A stretch of DNA of 64,000 nt from Flavobacterium sp. NRK1 (GTDB lineage Bacteria; Bacteroidota; Bacteroidia; Flavobacteriales; Flavobacteriaceae), in the NCBI RefSeq assembly GCF_024054175.1, contig NZ_JAMXLA010000001.1, positions 2,360,571 to 2,424,570 on the forward strand, written 5' to 3'. Positions within the stretch are counted from its first letter, which is position 1. Each line of letters begins with the position of its first letter. Of the stretch, positions 9,731-18,487 are shown in pieces. Below the pieces are notes generated by a model that did no database searches, was not told the DNA's origin, and worked only from the letters and a program-made list of their open reading frames with translations. The position numbers and the translations under genes were made by a program.

Positions 9731-9752
9731 TTTTTTAAAAGTAGCAAAATAT

Positions 9753-9775
9753 CAAAGTTGCATAGCTACAAAGTT
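9753..9775. repeat. Dispersed CAAAGTTGCA-type repeat, diverged copy
   Basis: This 23-base stretch matches the inverted pair at 25751-25773 and 25951-25973 at 19 of 23 positions (starts CAAAGTTGCA, ends ACAAAGTT). It lies just upstream of the nucleoid-associated protein gene. The arms GTTGCATA (9757-9764) and TATGCAAC (9776-9783) form an inverted repeat that partly overlaps it. Confidence 0.5.
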
Positions 9776-9841
9776 TATGCAACAGTTTTGTGATTAATTT
9801 TATATAGATGTTTCAGGTAACTGGCTTTTGGCTTTCTTGAT

Positions 9842-10387
9842 TTAATTCCAGTTGTGGTCGTCCATGCCTATGTCGCCAAAGTTATTATCATCATCAAACA
9901 TGTCCATATCTTCCTCGTCATAGTCATCATCAAATTCTCCATACAGGTCATCTTCTTCACCCTCTACGCCAAAAGCATGTTCGGGGGCGTTTGCGGGCAT
10001 TTCACCATGTGCAAAAAGCAACTCAGGGTATGCTACACCACTTTCAGGTTCCTCAATAGCAGCAAGCTCAACAAAGAAGGTCCACATATTTAAAAAGTCA
10101 TATACATAGATAATCTTATTATCCATCTCATCAAGGTTATCGGCAAGTATATGTTCAGCCATTGTTTTTTGCTCACCCGGTACATCTCCGGTGTCAAACA
10201 ATGGAATTTCTTCTCCCTGTGTCCATTCTTCGTCACTCCTGTAAAACGATGCAATTTCCATTCCGTCAAAGCCAAAAGCATTAACAATGGCATTGTGCAG
10301 GTCTTCAAGTGTGTCGGTATCCATTATAGCAATGTCCCTAAAGATGTCTTCTTCAGCATCGAGTATAACTCTGAATTTATAAAGCAT
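9842..10387 (-). CDS. PRiA4 ORF3-like domain protein (IS1096 TnpR-like family)
   Basis: This 181-residue protein opens with MLYKFRVILDAEEDIFRDIAI, DLHNAIVNAFGFDGMEIASFY and later KIIYVYDFLNMWTFFVEL, the pattern of the plasmid pRiA4b ORF-3-like family. The last ~40 residues are an acidic tail rich in D and E (DDLYGEFDDDYDEEDMDMF). The function of the family is not established. There is no transposase or other mobile-element gene nearby, so the family name should not be read as evidence of a transposon. A TACCTTTG -7 box lies 22 bases upstream of the ATG. Confidence 0.75.
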   Translation of the reverse strand: MLYKFRVILDAEEDIFRDIAIMDTDTLEDLHNAIVNAFGFDGMEIASFYRSDEEWTQGEEIPLFDTGDVPGEQKTMAEHILADNLDEMDNKIIYVYDFLNMWTFFVELAAIEEPESGVAYPELLFAHGEMPANAPEHAFGVEGEEDDLYGEFDDDYDEEDMDMFDDDNNFGDIGMDDHNWN

Positions 10388-10408
10388 GATTCAAGTATTT
10401 TGTAAAAC

Positions 10409-10416
10409 CCAAAGGT
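10409..10416 (-). promoter_or_regulatory. Bacteroidota -7 promoter box (TACCTTTG)
   Basis: An exact TAnnTTTG match on the minus strand, 22 bases before the ATG at 10387. No convincing -33 TTTG is visible. Confidence 0.45.
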
Positions 10417-10519
10417 AATCTATAAATTCCTATTTTGGATTTTGGATTTTTATATTTTTTTGTTTAACGAAGGCTAAATCTTTAAATTTTTTCAACGGAT
10501 TACCCTCTAAATAAATTAG

Positions 10520-10909
10520 TTACCTTTCGTAAAATTCAAGAGGTAAATTATCGGGATCAGAAAAGAAAGTAAATTTTTTACCCGTAAATTCATCTGTCCT
10601 TACAGGCTCACAAGTTACACCGTTGCTTTTAAGCCAAAGTATAGCTTCTTCAATAGTGTCTACCTCAAAAGCAAGATGGCGGAGGCCTGACGCTTCCGGT
10701 TGTGATATTCTTTCCGGCGGATCGGGAAATGAAAACAGTTCTATTGCATAAGTATCATTTACTGCAAGGTCAAGTTTATATGATAGCCGCTCTTCACGAT
10801 AATTTTCTGCAAGAATGGCAAACCCCATTACTTTGGTATAAAAATATTTTGATGCTTCGTAATCAGAACAGATTATGGCTACATGATGAATTTTTTTAAT
10901 GTTAAGCAT
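10520..10909 (-). CDS. VOC family protein (GloA2/SMU1112c-like)
   Basis: This protein of 129 residues is a single vicinal-oxygen-chelate domain: IHHVAIICSDYEASKYFYTKVMGF, then ELFSFPDPP, LRHLAFEVD, and DPDNLPLEFYE. The histidine in HHVAII, the glutamate in YAIELF, the histidine in LRHLAF and the glutamate in PLEFYE fit the four metal ligands. This subgroup is often annotated glyoxalase-like, but the substrate is unknown. The open frame continues to an ATG at 10945, which would overlap the upstream gene by 31 bases. The ATG at 10909, 5 bases after the upstream stop, gives the standard N-terminus and is preferred. It is co-transcribed with a second VOC gene. Confidence 0.82.
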   Translation of the reverse strand: MLNIKKIHHVAIICSDYEASKYFYTKVMGFAILAENYREERLSYKLDLAVNDTYAIELFSFPDPPERISQPEASGLRHLAFEVDTIEEAILWLKSNGVTCEPVRTDEFTGKKFTFFSDPDNLPLEFYER

Positions 10910-10914
10910 TTTTA

Positions 10915-11295
10915 TTACATGTATTCTGCTTCGGTTATCCACCATTGATTGCCAAAAGGATCTTCAAAACCTGCGGAGTAGCCATATTCTTTGTTTTCAG
11001 GTTTTTGCAGCGATATACTTCCATGCTCTAAGGCCAGGTTGTATACCTTTTCCAGATCTTCTACAAACAGAAACATAGCTGACGTTTTTTGTTTCCAGTT
11101 CTCGTTGCTTTGCGCAAACATTATTACAGCTTCACCTATACGTATTTCACCATGCATAATTGAGCGTTCACCTTCACCGGGCACAATCAGCTGCTCGCGT
11201 GCTTCAAACACTTTCTTTGAAAAATCAAAAAAATCGGCAGCTTTATCAAGAATGAGATAAGGCATAACCGGAAGATAATTAGATGGAATATTCAT
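10915..11295 (-). CDS. VOC family protein (PhnB/YdcJ-type glyoxalase fold)
   Basis: This protein of 126 residues has the glyoxalase/bleomycin-resistance fold: YLPVMPYLILDKAADFFDF, GEIRIGEAVIMFAQSN, MFLFVEDLEKVYNLAL, and AGFEDPFGNQWWI near the end. This order is typical of PhnB-like VOC proteins, which often lack one or more metal ligands. It is directly upstream of another VOC gene, and a TATCTTTG promoter box lies 26 bases before its ATG. The two small proteins probably form one operon; their substrates are unknown. Confidence 0.8.
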   Translation of the reverse strand: MNIPSNYLPVMPYLILDKAADFFDFSKKVFEAREQLIVPGEGERSIMHGEIRIGEAVIMFAQSNENWKQKTSAMFLFVEDLEKVYNLALEHGSISLQKPENKEYGYSAGFEDPFGNQWWITEAEYM

Positions 11296-11320
11296 GTCGG
11301 TTTGATTTATATTACTATTT

Positions 11321-11328
11321 CAAAGATA
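11321..11328 (-). promoter_or_regulatory. Bacteroidota -7 promoter box (TATCTTTG)
   Basis: An exact TAnnTTTG match on the minus strand, 26 bases before the ATG at 11295. It would drive the two VOC genes. Confidence 0.5.
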
Positions 11329-11355
11329 ACAGCTTAACTTTCAATTTCATAAAAT

Positions 11356-11961
11356 TTATCCTTTTATTGACTTTTTCAGATATTTTTTAAACCTCCCGAA
11401 TTTATGAATAGCATGGGGCGAGGGATACTGCCTGTTTTTTGTAATGTTGTTAAAAATAAGTGCTGTAACCAATAGTATTAAAGTTCCACTAAATACAGGA
11501 TTTATTACATATTCATAACCCAATGCTTTTATTTGTGGGCTGCCTGTAACGGCAATAAGAGCGGTTGCACCACCCGGAGGATGCAGCGTTTTGGTTATCT
11601 GCATAAGTACGATGGATAAGGAAACAGCAAGAGGAGCTGAGAGCCATATCATTTCGGGCAATAATTTTTGTATTGAAACGCCTATAATTGCAGATATTAC
11701 ATGGCCTCCTATTAAGTTTCTGGGCTGTGCCAGCGGACTCTGTATTACTCCATAAACAAGAACAGATGATGCTCCAAATGAACCTATCAGAAATACAATA
11801 TCCTGTTGGGGAAATGCTTTATATTGCAGCCAGGCTATTATGCCCATTCCTGCAAAAGATCCTAAAAAAGCCCAAAAATGTTCTTTAAAGTCTATTAGTG
11901 TTTCCCTATAAACTACATATTTAGTTTTGTGGTAACTGCGTTTTATTGTTTTTAAAGGCAT
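11356..11961 (-). CDS. HPP family membrane protein
   Basis: This integral membrane protein has 201 residues and about four to five hydrophobic segments. The family's signature is seen in KTLHPPGGATALIAVTG, which contains the HPP motif. HPP proteins have been linked to nitrite transport in cyanobacteria and plants; no substrate is known in Bacteroidota. It starts one base after the stop of a ClC-type channel gene on the same strand, so the two are translated from one message. Confidence 0.85.
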   Translation of the reverse strand: MPLKTIKRSYHKTKYVVYRETLIDFKEHFWAFLGSFAGMGIIAWLQYKAFPQQDIVFLIGSFGASSVLVYGVIQSPLAQPRNLIGGHVISAIIGVSIQKLLPEMIWLSAPLAVSLSIVLMQITKTLHPPGGATALIAVTGSPQIKALGYEYVINPVFSGTLILLVTALIFNNITKNRQYPSPHAIHKFGRFKKYLKKSIKG

Positions 11962-11962
11962 A

Positions 11963-13234
11963 TTATTTTTTTACAGGTGCTAAAGAATATACTGTATAAG
12001 GATATATAGCTTTAGCAGAATATTTTGCAACTAATGTTCCTAACAGAACAGGCATAAACAAGGTATAATCATTTATAATTGCACAAACCAAAAATAATGC
12101 TGTAAAAGGAGCATGTATGCTTGCGCTAAGCATAGCAGCCATGCCTATTACCATAAAGTTTACAGGTATAACGCCTGCGTTAAAATATGTATTTAAAAAC
12201 GCAGCAAAAAATAAACCTATAAAAGCGCCTATAAAAAGGCTTGGAGCAAAAACACCTCCGTCACCTCCCGCAGAAAGCGTTACAGATGTAATTACTGGCT
12301 TAAACAGCAATAATCCTGTAAATAAAGTTATATGCGGCAGGGTTAATACCAGTGTATTTGCTGTAAGCAGGTTTTCTTTCATGGCATGGTATCCATCGCC
12401 ATATAATTGAGGGAAAATAAACAGCATAAAACTAATTAGCGCTGAAGCTATGAGTATTTTATAATAATGACCTGCAATCTTAGCAAACTGTGCTTTAAAA
12501 AATATCACGCAACGTGTGAGATAGATGGAATTTATTCCACATAATAACCCCAAAACTATAAAGTAGGGCAGGGCATATAGGTTCCAGTGCATTATATTCA
12601 GTTCAAAAAGCGGTTTTTCATTAGTTATTGCAATAAAACAAAAGGCTACACCGGCAGCAAGCAGGTTAGTTATTAAAAATACTTTGCTTACTTTTTTAGC
12701 AATTACCTCATAAGCAAACAGAATACCGGCTAAGGGGCTGCAAAAAAGAGCAGTAAGCCCGGCAGTAATGCCTGCACAAATAAGTTCTTTTTTATATTTA
12801 TTAAATATTTTTTCTTTTTCCTGAGCTAATGAACCAATAGCAGCAGTAGCAACAACTGTTGATACTTCAATGCCCGTACTACCCCCAAAGCTGACAGTAA
12901 GTAAACCATTTATAAAGTGCGAAGGAATTTTATACGCTGGTAATTTTTTTCCTGAGGCAGTACTTTCAAAAACTTCTTTAATTCCTTTATTTTCCTTCCC
13001 TTTAAATAAATACTGTCTTAGTATATAAATAAGCGACAGCCCTGCAAAAGGAAATAATACCAGATAAATTTTCTGGTATTGTGCCCTGTGTAAAAGCGCT
13101 TCTTCATAATGTTCGGTTATATGTTTTAGCGAGATAGCCAAAAAAGCTGCCAGAAAACCTACAACAATAGAGGCTATTATGAGTTTGGAGTATTTTGACA
13201 GATTGTATTTCTCTCTGATAGAATGATGATACAT
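11963..13234 (-). CDS. Voltage-gated chloride channel (ClC) family protein
   Basis: A ClC transporter or channel of 423 residues from the start used here, without CBS domains. Seen: SFGGSTGIEVSTV, where the glutamate probably matches the gating glutamate of the GREGP motif, and SAGGDGGVFAPSLFIGAFIG, the GxFxP anion-path motif. Many hydrophobic helices run from residue ~20 to the end. The frame is open to an ATG at 13270, but a perfect TACTTTTG -7 box at 13258-13265 lies inside that extension, so ATG 13234 (MYHHSIREKYNL) is more likely. It is followed after one base by the HPP gene, suggesting a coupled ion-handling operon. Confidence 0.85.
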   Translation of the reverse strand: MYHHSIREKYNLSKYSKLIIASIVVGFLAAFLAISLKHITEHYEEALLHRAQYQKIYLVLFPFAGLSLIYILRQYLFKGKENKGIKEVFESTASGKKLPAYKIPSHFINGLLTVSFGGSTGIEVSTVVATAAIGSLAQEKEKIFNKYKKELICAGITAGLTALFCSPLAGILFAYEVIAKKVSKVFLITNLLAAGVAFCFIAITNEKPLFELNIMHWNLYALPYFIVLGLLCGINSIYLTRCVIFFKAQFAKIAGHYYKILIASALISFMLFIFPQLYGDGYHAMKENLLTANTLVLTLPHITLFTGLLLFKPVITSVTLSAGGDGGVFAPSLFIGAFIGLFFAAFLNTYFNAGVIPVNFMVIGMAAMLSASIHAPFTALFLVCAIINDYTLFMPVLLGTLVAKYSAKAIYPYTVYSLAPVKK

Positions 13235-13257
13235 TGCGGTAAATATATTTATACATG

Positions 13258-13265
13258 CAAAAGTA
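13258..13265 (-). promoter_or_regulatory. Bacteroidota -7 promoter box (TACTTTTG) for the ClC-HPP pair
   Basis: An exact TAnnTTTG match 23 bases before the ATG at 13234. It falls within the longest ClC frame, so it also bears on the choice of start. Confidence 0.45.
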
Positions 13266-13308
13266 AACATCAGACAGATGTTAATATAAAGAAATCGTAT
13301 AAAAGTAA

Positions 13309-14481
13309 TTAAAACAATTTGTAACCCAGTATAATGCTTGTTGTACTATATTTTGCATTCCAGTAAGCATAATTTATTATCTGATGGTTAAAATTATGCC
13401 TTATTCCTATGCTGTATCTGTCGTAACTAAATCCACCTCCTAATGAAAGTGTTGAGTTGCTCTGAATGTCAAGTATGCTGCCACTATACTGAATATAATT
13501 ATCACCCAGAGAAAAGCTCAGCGTATATGCAGCATCAATAAAAAATTTAGATTTTTCATTTAAATACATATAATGTCTTGCTCCAATAGGTAAATTAATA
13601 TAGGTGTATTCAATTTTCATTTTTTGGTTTCCTTTTTCTTCATCACTATTATAAAATTGATAATTAGGATCAATAAAAAGAGACCATTTATTATTATTAA
13701 AGGGTAAAATATATTCTAATTCGGCACCAATCCTATAAGTAACTTTACTATTAAAACTATAATAATTATCTGAAAGGTTATTTGAAATGTTTAATGATGT
13801 AAGGCTTACTCCCGGTGTAATTCTAAGGTTTATGTCTCCTCTGTTTTGTTTTAAAGTGTGATCATTTACTTTTTCTCCTGTATTGCCGTTATATTCATTA
13901 AAAAGTTTTACCAATGTATTCTTATTATAGCTCAGGCTTTCAAACTTTTTTCTGTTGATAGTACCATCCATCATAAGATTGTACAATTGCTGGCGAAACA
14001 TTGAGTTTTTAGCAATATCTCCATCTAACAAATATTCTTTAAAAACAAGTTGTTCGGCCTTGGTATTGTCATCTTTACTAAAAAAATATTTTATTAAATT
14101 ACCATCCTCATACTGGTATAGTGTCACTTTTCCTTCTACAAGTACTTTTAAGAAAACTGTTTCGGTTTGCCAATCTGGTTCTTTAGTATAGCTTAATTGT
14201 CGCAATTCAACAGGTGAACGATCTATATTTACAGTGAAACGAATAAATTTATAAGTATTGTTAACACTAAATTCGCTAATCTGATCAATAGTTTTTACAG
14301 CAGATTCTTCATTTTCAGAGAACTTATATTCTATACTTACAGGATTGTTTTTCCATGCTATGTTTTTTATAAGGCATTCTTTTTTAATACCTCTTTCTAT
14401 AAAATAACCTGGCTGAAATGTAATTTGTGATATACCTAAAACAGGTAATAGTAGCATTAGTAGGGCAATAGCCTTTTTCAT
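13309..14481 (-). CDS. Outer membrane beta-barrel protein, function unknown
   Basis: From the ATG at 14481 this is 390 residues with a clear signal peptide (MKKAIALLMLLLPVLGISQ). The longer frame starts with TTG at 14556 and would bury the signal peptide, so I reject it. Residues ~20-200 form a soluble region with a repeated lysine/phenylalanine-rich pattern (GYFIERGIKKECLIKNIAWKN, KVLVEGKVTLYQYEDG). Residues ~210-390 are alternating strands (INLRITPGVSLTSLN, AELEYILPF, YINLPIGARHYMYL, SIGIRHNFN) ending in ILGYKLF, the shape of a small outer-membrane barrel. This family is widespread in Bacteroidota and of unknown role. It is divergent from the TonB receptor gene. Confidence 0.75.
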   Translation of the reverse strand: MKKAIALLMLLLPVLGISQITFQPGYFIERGIKKECLIKNIAWKNNPVSIEYKFSENEESAVKTIDQISEFSVNNTYKFIRFTVNIDRSPVELRQLSYTKEPDWQTETVFLKVLVEGKVTLYQYEDGNLIKYFFSKDDNTKAEQLVFKEYLLDGDIAKNSMFRQQLYNLMMDGTINRKKFESLSYNKNTLVKLFNEYNGNTGEKVNDHTLKQNRGDINLRITPGVSLTSLNISNNLSDNYYSFNSKVTYRIGAELEYILPFNNNKWSLFIDPNYQFYNSDEEKGNQKMKIEYTYINLPIGARHYMYLNEKSKFFIDAAYTLSFSLGDNYIQYSGSILDIQSNSTLSLGGGFSYDRYSIGIRHNFNHQIINYAYWNAKYSTTSIILGYKLF

Positions 14482-14633
14482 GATTAGGTTGGTGTTTGTT
14501 ATAATTGGTTGCCACGAAAGTAGTGTTTTTTTTGATTTTGTACGATTCGTCCTCAAAAATCTACAATTGAGAATTATTTTTTATGAAAGAATATTATAGT
14601 AATGCAAATTTGACCTGACAAAACACCAGAATC

Positions 14634-16787
14634 ATGAAACCGATTATTACTATTTTATTTTTAATGACTTTGCTTTCAACAGCAGCACAAGTTAAAATTG
14701 AAGGTACACTTACCGATGCTAAAGGCCATTTACTACAGGGAGCAAATGTATATATAGATGGTACTTATGATGGTGCCACAACTAATGAAAATGGCTATTT
14801 TGAATTTGAAACTGCAGAAACTGGTGAACAGACTCTGGTTATAACACTGCTTTTTTATGAGGATGTTAAGCAGCCCATTAATATAGAAAGTTATAAAGCA
14901 CAAACCTTTATAATGAAAGAAAGTGTCAATACGCTTGATGCTGTAGTTATTTCGGCAGGCTCTTTTCAGGCAGGAGATAATAGTAAGGTAACTGCCCTTA
15001 AACCTTTGGATATTGTTACCACGGCAGGTGCTGCCGGAGATATTGTTGGGGCACTGTTAACATTGCCCGGAACACAAACGGTAGGAGAAAGCGGCAGATT
15101 ATATGTTCGTGGCGGGGAGTCGGATGAAACTCAAACTTTTGTAGATGGTCTGCGTGTTGCCCAGCCTTATGGAGCCAGTGCTAATAACCTGCCAACAAGG
15201 GGGCGTTTTTCACCTTTTTTATTTAGTGGAATGACATTTTCTACAGGCGGGTATTCGGCGGAATATGGAGAGGCTCTGTCAAGTGTTTTATTGCTTAATA
15301 CTATTGAAGAGCCTGTACAGGAACAAACAGATATTTCTTTAATGACTGTTGGATTAGGACTTGGCAATACTCAAAAGTGGGAGAAAAGTTCTTTAAGTTT
15401 TAATTTAGCTTATATAGATCTGACTCCATATCAATGGATTGTGCCTCAAAAAGTAGATTGGAATAAACCTTACAGGTCACTATCAGGTGAAAGTGTTTAT
15501 CGTTATAAATTTAATAGCGGAATGCTAAAAGTATATGCCGCTTTTGATCATGCCAATTTTAATTTAAATCAGGATAATATTAATGAGCCACAGCCTGTAA
15601 AAACGGATATTACAAATGATAATTTTTATTTTAACACTTCTTATAAAGGTATGTTTGGCACGCAATGGACCATACAAACCGGACTGGCTTATGGCTACAG
15701 TCATAACAATATAGGATTAAATGAAAATACTATTACAAACGGTGAGCACAGCTCTCATTTAAAAATTAAACTGCGCAAAAGCTTTAATAATACAATTAAG
15801 CTGACTTTTGGTAGTGATTATTTTATTACCCATTTTAATGAAGATTATAACGAGCCCAATGGTTTTGCTTATAACAGCGGATATACTAATTCTATTGCTG
15901 CGGCATATGCAGAAACAGATATTTTTATATCAAAGCAATTTGCTTTTAAAGCAGGATTGAGAACTTCTTATGCAAGTGTATTGTCAGAAGGTACTATTGA
16001 ACCTCGTGCTGCGCTGGCCTATAAAGTAAGCACTAAAAGCCAGTTTTCTGTTGCCTATGGCGACTTTTACCAAACTCCCAAACAGGATTATTTAAAGTAT
16101 TATCAAAGCTTTGAACATGAGAAAACGGCTCATTACATATTTAATTATCTGTATAATACCGATGGCAGAATGTTTAGGGCAGAAGCTTATTATAAAAAAT
16201 ACGATAATTTGGTTAAATACAATGATTTAACTGCTCAATATAATTCGGTTTATAATAATTCCGGTTATGGCTTTGCAAAAGGAATAGATCTTTTTTGGAG
16301 AGATAACAAAACATTTAAAAATTTAGAATACTGGTTTTCATATTCTTTTATTGATAGTAAAAGAGATTATAAAAACTATGAATATAGCGTTACTCCGAGT
16401 TATATTGCAAAACATAACTTTTCTGTAGTAGGTAAATACTGGATAAATAGTTTACGATCTCAATTGGGGGTTACACATACTTTTAATAATGGCAGGCCGT
16501 ACAACAACCCTAATGAGACAGTTTTTATGAATGGAAAAACCAAAAGCTATAATAACCTTAGTTTAAGCTGGGCTTGGCTTTTAAGCCCTCAGAAAATTGT
16601 ATACTTTTCAGTGTCAAATGTTACCGGCAGTAATAATATTTTCGGATATACTTATGCTAATAACCCCGGAACCGACGGACTATATGCGAGACAGGCAATT
16701 ACCCAACCGGCAAGCAGGTTCTTTTTTGTTGGTTTTTTCTGGACTATAAGTGATGATAAAACAAAAAATCAGCTTAATAACCTTTAA
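14634..16787 (+). CDS. TonB-dependent receptor with carboxypeptidase-like regulatory domain
   Basis: This 717-residue protein has a signal peptide (MKPIITILFLMTLLSTAAQ). A carboxypeptidase-D-like regulatory domain follows at ~20-100 (GTLTDAKGHLLQGANVYIDG, TTNENGYFEFET), then a plug at ~105-225 (GDIVGALLTLPGTQTVGESGRLYVRGG, TFVDGLRV, STGGYSAEYGEALSSVL), then a barrel to the C-terminus. Such receptors import chelated metals, vitamins or oligosaccharides using TonB energy. There is no SusD partner beside it, which argues against a classical glycan-uptake pair. At 717 residues it is compact for the class. Its stop codon overlaps the stop of the convergent lipoprotein gene. The ligand is unknown. 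Confidence 0.9.
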   Translation: MKPIITILFLMTLLSTAAQVKIEGTLTDAKGHLLQGANVYIDGTYDGATTNENGYFEFETAETGEQTLVITLLFYEDVKQPINIESYKAQTFIMKESVNTLDAVVISAGSFQAGDNSKVTALKPLDIVTTAGAAGDIVGALLTLPGTQTVGESGRLYVRGGESDETQTFVDGLRVAQPYGASANNLPTRGRFSPFLFSGMTFSTGGYSAEYGEALSSVLLLNTIEEPVQEQTDISLMTVGLGLGNTQKWEKSSLSFNLAYIDLTPYQWIVPQKVDWNKPYRSLSGESVYRYKFNSGMLKVYAAFDHANFNLNQDNINEPQPVKTDITNDNFYFNTSYKGMFGTQWTIQTGLAYGYSHNNIGLNENTITNGEHSSHLKIKLRKSFNNTIKLTFGSDYFITHFNEDYNEPNGFAYNSGYTNSIAAAYAETDIFISKQFAFKAGLRTSYASVLSEGTIEPRAALAYKVSTKSQFSVAYGDFYQTPKQDYLKYYQSFEHEKTAHYIFNYLYNTDGRMFRAEAYYKKYDNLVKYNDLTAQYNSVYNNSGYGFAKGIDLFWRDNKTFKNLEYWFSYSFIDSKRDYKNYEYSVTPSYIAKHNFSVVGKYWINSLRSQLGVTHTFNNGRPYNNPNETVFMNGKTKSYNNLSLSWAWLLSPQKIVYFSVSNVTGSNNIFGYTYANNPGTDGLYARQAITQPASRFFFVGFFWTISDDKTKNQLNNL

Positions 16788-17296
16788 TTAGGCTGTTTCT
16801 GTATAGGTGCTACGGGAAGTTCAATATTGCTTAGATCTCCAAAATTTACTTTACCATTGTAAGGCTGAAAGTTGAAACGTTTAGCATACTCATTAAATTT
16901 TGCAGCATTAAGATAAAGCTCTTTTGGAGCTTTATTGCCATATACATATATACTGTTGGTTTTATTGTCTTTTATAGTATAAAATTTAAACCCGTTACCA
17001 TCTTTAAGATTATCCTGTTGATAAATAGCATTGTATTTTGTGAAATCTATTTTTTGTATTAAAGCTGTGATACTATCTCTTTCAGCATCTTTTATTATTG
17101 CGTAATAGTTGGTTTTGGGGTTTGGATAACGTTTCTGAAAATAGACTGTATCACTATTATTAAATTTTACAGAATACTCCATATTCATTGCTGAATACGA
17201 ATACACAAAGCTGTCAAACGGTAAACTATTTTTATTTGTTTTACTACAGCTAAAGCACGCAACCATAAGCAATAGGGGCAGGACTATCTTCTTCAT
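16784..17296 (-). CDS. Putative lipoprotein, function unknown
   Basis: This 170-residue protein has a lipoprotein signal (MKKIVLPLLLMVACFSCSK; lipobox CFSC, with the lipidated cysteine near residue 18). The mature part is mixed alpha/beta with FVYSYSAMNMEYSVKFN and a KNSLPFDSF start. I do not recognise the family. The 3' end overlaps the convergent TonB receptor gene by 4 bases, so both genes share overlapping stop codons and there is no room for separate terminators. Confidence 0.75.
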   Translation of the reverse strand: MKKIVLPLLLMVACFSCSKTNKNSLPFDSFVYSYSAMNMEYSVKFNNSDTVYFQKRYPNPKTNYYAIIKDAERDSITALIQKIDFTKYNAIYQQDNLKDGNGFKFYTIKDNKTNSIYVYGNKAPKELYLNAAKFNEYAKRFNFQPYNGKVNFGDLSNIELPVAPIQKQPN

Positions 17297-17330
17297 TTTT
17301 ATTTTAGATAATTTAGAATATAAACCTACA

Positions 17331-17361
17331 AAAAAACAGGACGTAAAGCCCTGTTTTTTTT
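17331..17361. terminator. Bidirectional terminator-like hairpin
   Basis: AAAAAACAGG and CCTGTTTTTT pair around a nine-base loop, with T runs on both strands. On the minus strand it would end transcripts coming from the AraC gene and lies 35 bases before the lipoprotein ATG. The rest of 17297-17534 holds no convincing gene. Confidence 0.55.
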
Positions 17362-17534
17362 ACCTAAACCTAAATTAAAAACAATCATGCCCTAGGTAAA
17401 GCACTATCATATAAAAAATTAATTAATCCATGCCTGATTTGTTGTAGTAAAAATATACTCTTTAATTGAGGTAGTAGTTATAGAAAAGCCATGAATGCTT
17501 ATAAATTTATTGTCACACTGACTACAACCACAAT

Positions 17535-18383
17535 TTAATTATATACTTTTTTTAGAATAGAAGCCTGAAGTTCTGTAGGAGTAAGACCTGTATTAGCCTT
17601 TATAAAACCACTAAAATTTGCGGGACTGTCAAAGTTAAGTTCGTACGCAATTTCTTTTAAAGACAACTGGTTAAGCAATAACAATCTCCTTATTTCCAGT
17701 ATTAATTCTTCATGAATAAGCTTAAGGGCAGTTTTACCTAAGCTGTTCTTGCAGGCAAAATTCAGTTTATCGGCATTAGTTCCCATCAGGTCGCAATACT
17801 CAGATACTTTCTTTTTAGATTTAATATTTTGTGGTAAAAAAGAAAGAAACTGCGTAACTATCTGATGTTCCTGTAATGATACAGTATCATTGTGTAGTTC
17901 GGTTAAGGTAATGAGTATAATTTGCAGATAGCTATAAGCTTTATGAATTGAAAAAGGAGACAATTCTTCTTTTTGTAATAATTGCCATATATTTTTGGTA
18001 AGACTGTATAAATGTGAAAATGTATAATTATCCAGATTAAAGGCAGGCTGAGAAAAATATAAATGTGAATGCTTTAAAGGATGTATGAACTCAAATATAT
18101 CTTTCCTAAACTGTATTATCATTCCCTCTGCAGAATTTCGCTGTAATAAATGAACCTGCCCGGGATATACTGTGAAAAGCTGTCCTGCATGTATATCGTA
18201 TGGGGTAAAGTCAATAAGCTGAAAGCCATTGCCGCTTTTTACAAGGATTATTTCGAAATAATCATGACGATGGGGAGTGTGAAAATCATAAGGGTTTGGA
18301 TAATCGAGCGGCTCAATTATTAAAAGCTTATTAGGATGCGGTAATGATACGGCATCTGTTTTTGGTATTTCTCTTTGATTCAT
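17535..18383 (-). CDS. AraC family transcriptional regulator
   Basis: This regulator has 282 residues. An N-terminal cupin-type sensing domain (residues ~20-150) shows PHRHDYFEIILVKSGNGFQLIDF and GQLFTVYPGQVHLL. A C-terminal pair of helix-turn-helix motifs (~185-278) shows GKTALKLIHEELILEIRRLLL, SLKEIAYELNFDSPANFSGFIKANTGLTPTELQ. The second motif matches the AraC signature closely. The ligand and target genes are unknown; the flanking genes encode two lipoproteins, a TonB receptor and the 2TM operon. Confidence 0.88.
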   Translation of the reverse strand: MNQREIPKTDAVSLPHPNKLLIIEPLDYPNPYDFHTPHRHDYFEIILVKSGNGFQLIDFTPYDIHAGQLFTVYPGQVHLLQRNSAEGMIIQFRKDIFEFIHPLKHSHLYFSQPAFNLDNYTFSHLYSLTKNIWQLLQKEELSPFSIHKAYSYLQIILITLTELHNDTVSLQEHQIVTQFLSFLPQNIKSKKKVSEYCDLMGTNADKLNFACKNSLGKTALKLIHEELILEIRRLLLLNQLSLKEIAYELNFDSPANFSGFIKANTGLTPTELQASILKKVYN

Positions 18384-18487
18384 GTGTTTGGCATTTTTTT
18401 ATGACAAACAGCATCAAAACTGTTTACCCTAACGAGAAAGCTAATTTTTACGAAAAAAACAAAATAGAACCTTATTTATATTATTTT

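Noticed and set aside
9842..10387. Possible mobile element, because the PRiA4 ORF3/IS1096 TnpR-like family name suggests one
   Set aside because: No transposase, terminal inverted repeats or target duplication is visible around the gene.
17419..17538. A 39-codon open frame on the minus strand just after the AraC gene, with a CGCSQC motif and a terminator beyond it
   Set aside because: It has no ATG, GTG or TTG start in frame (an in-frame stop lies just upstream). It could be a chance open frame overlapping the AraC 3' end.
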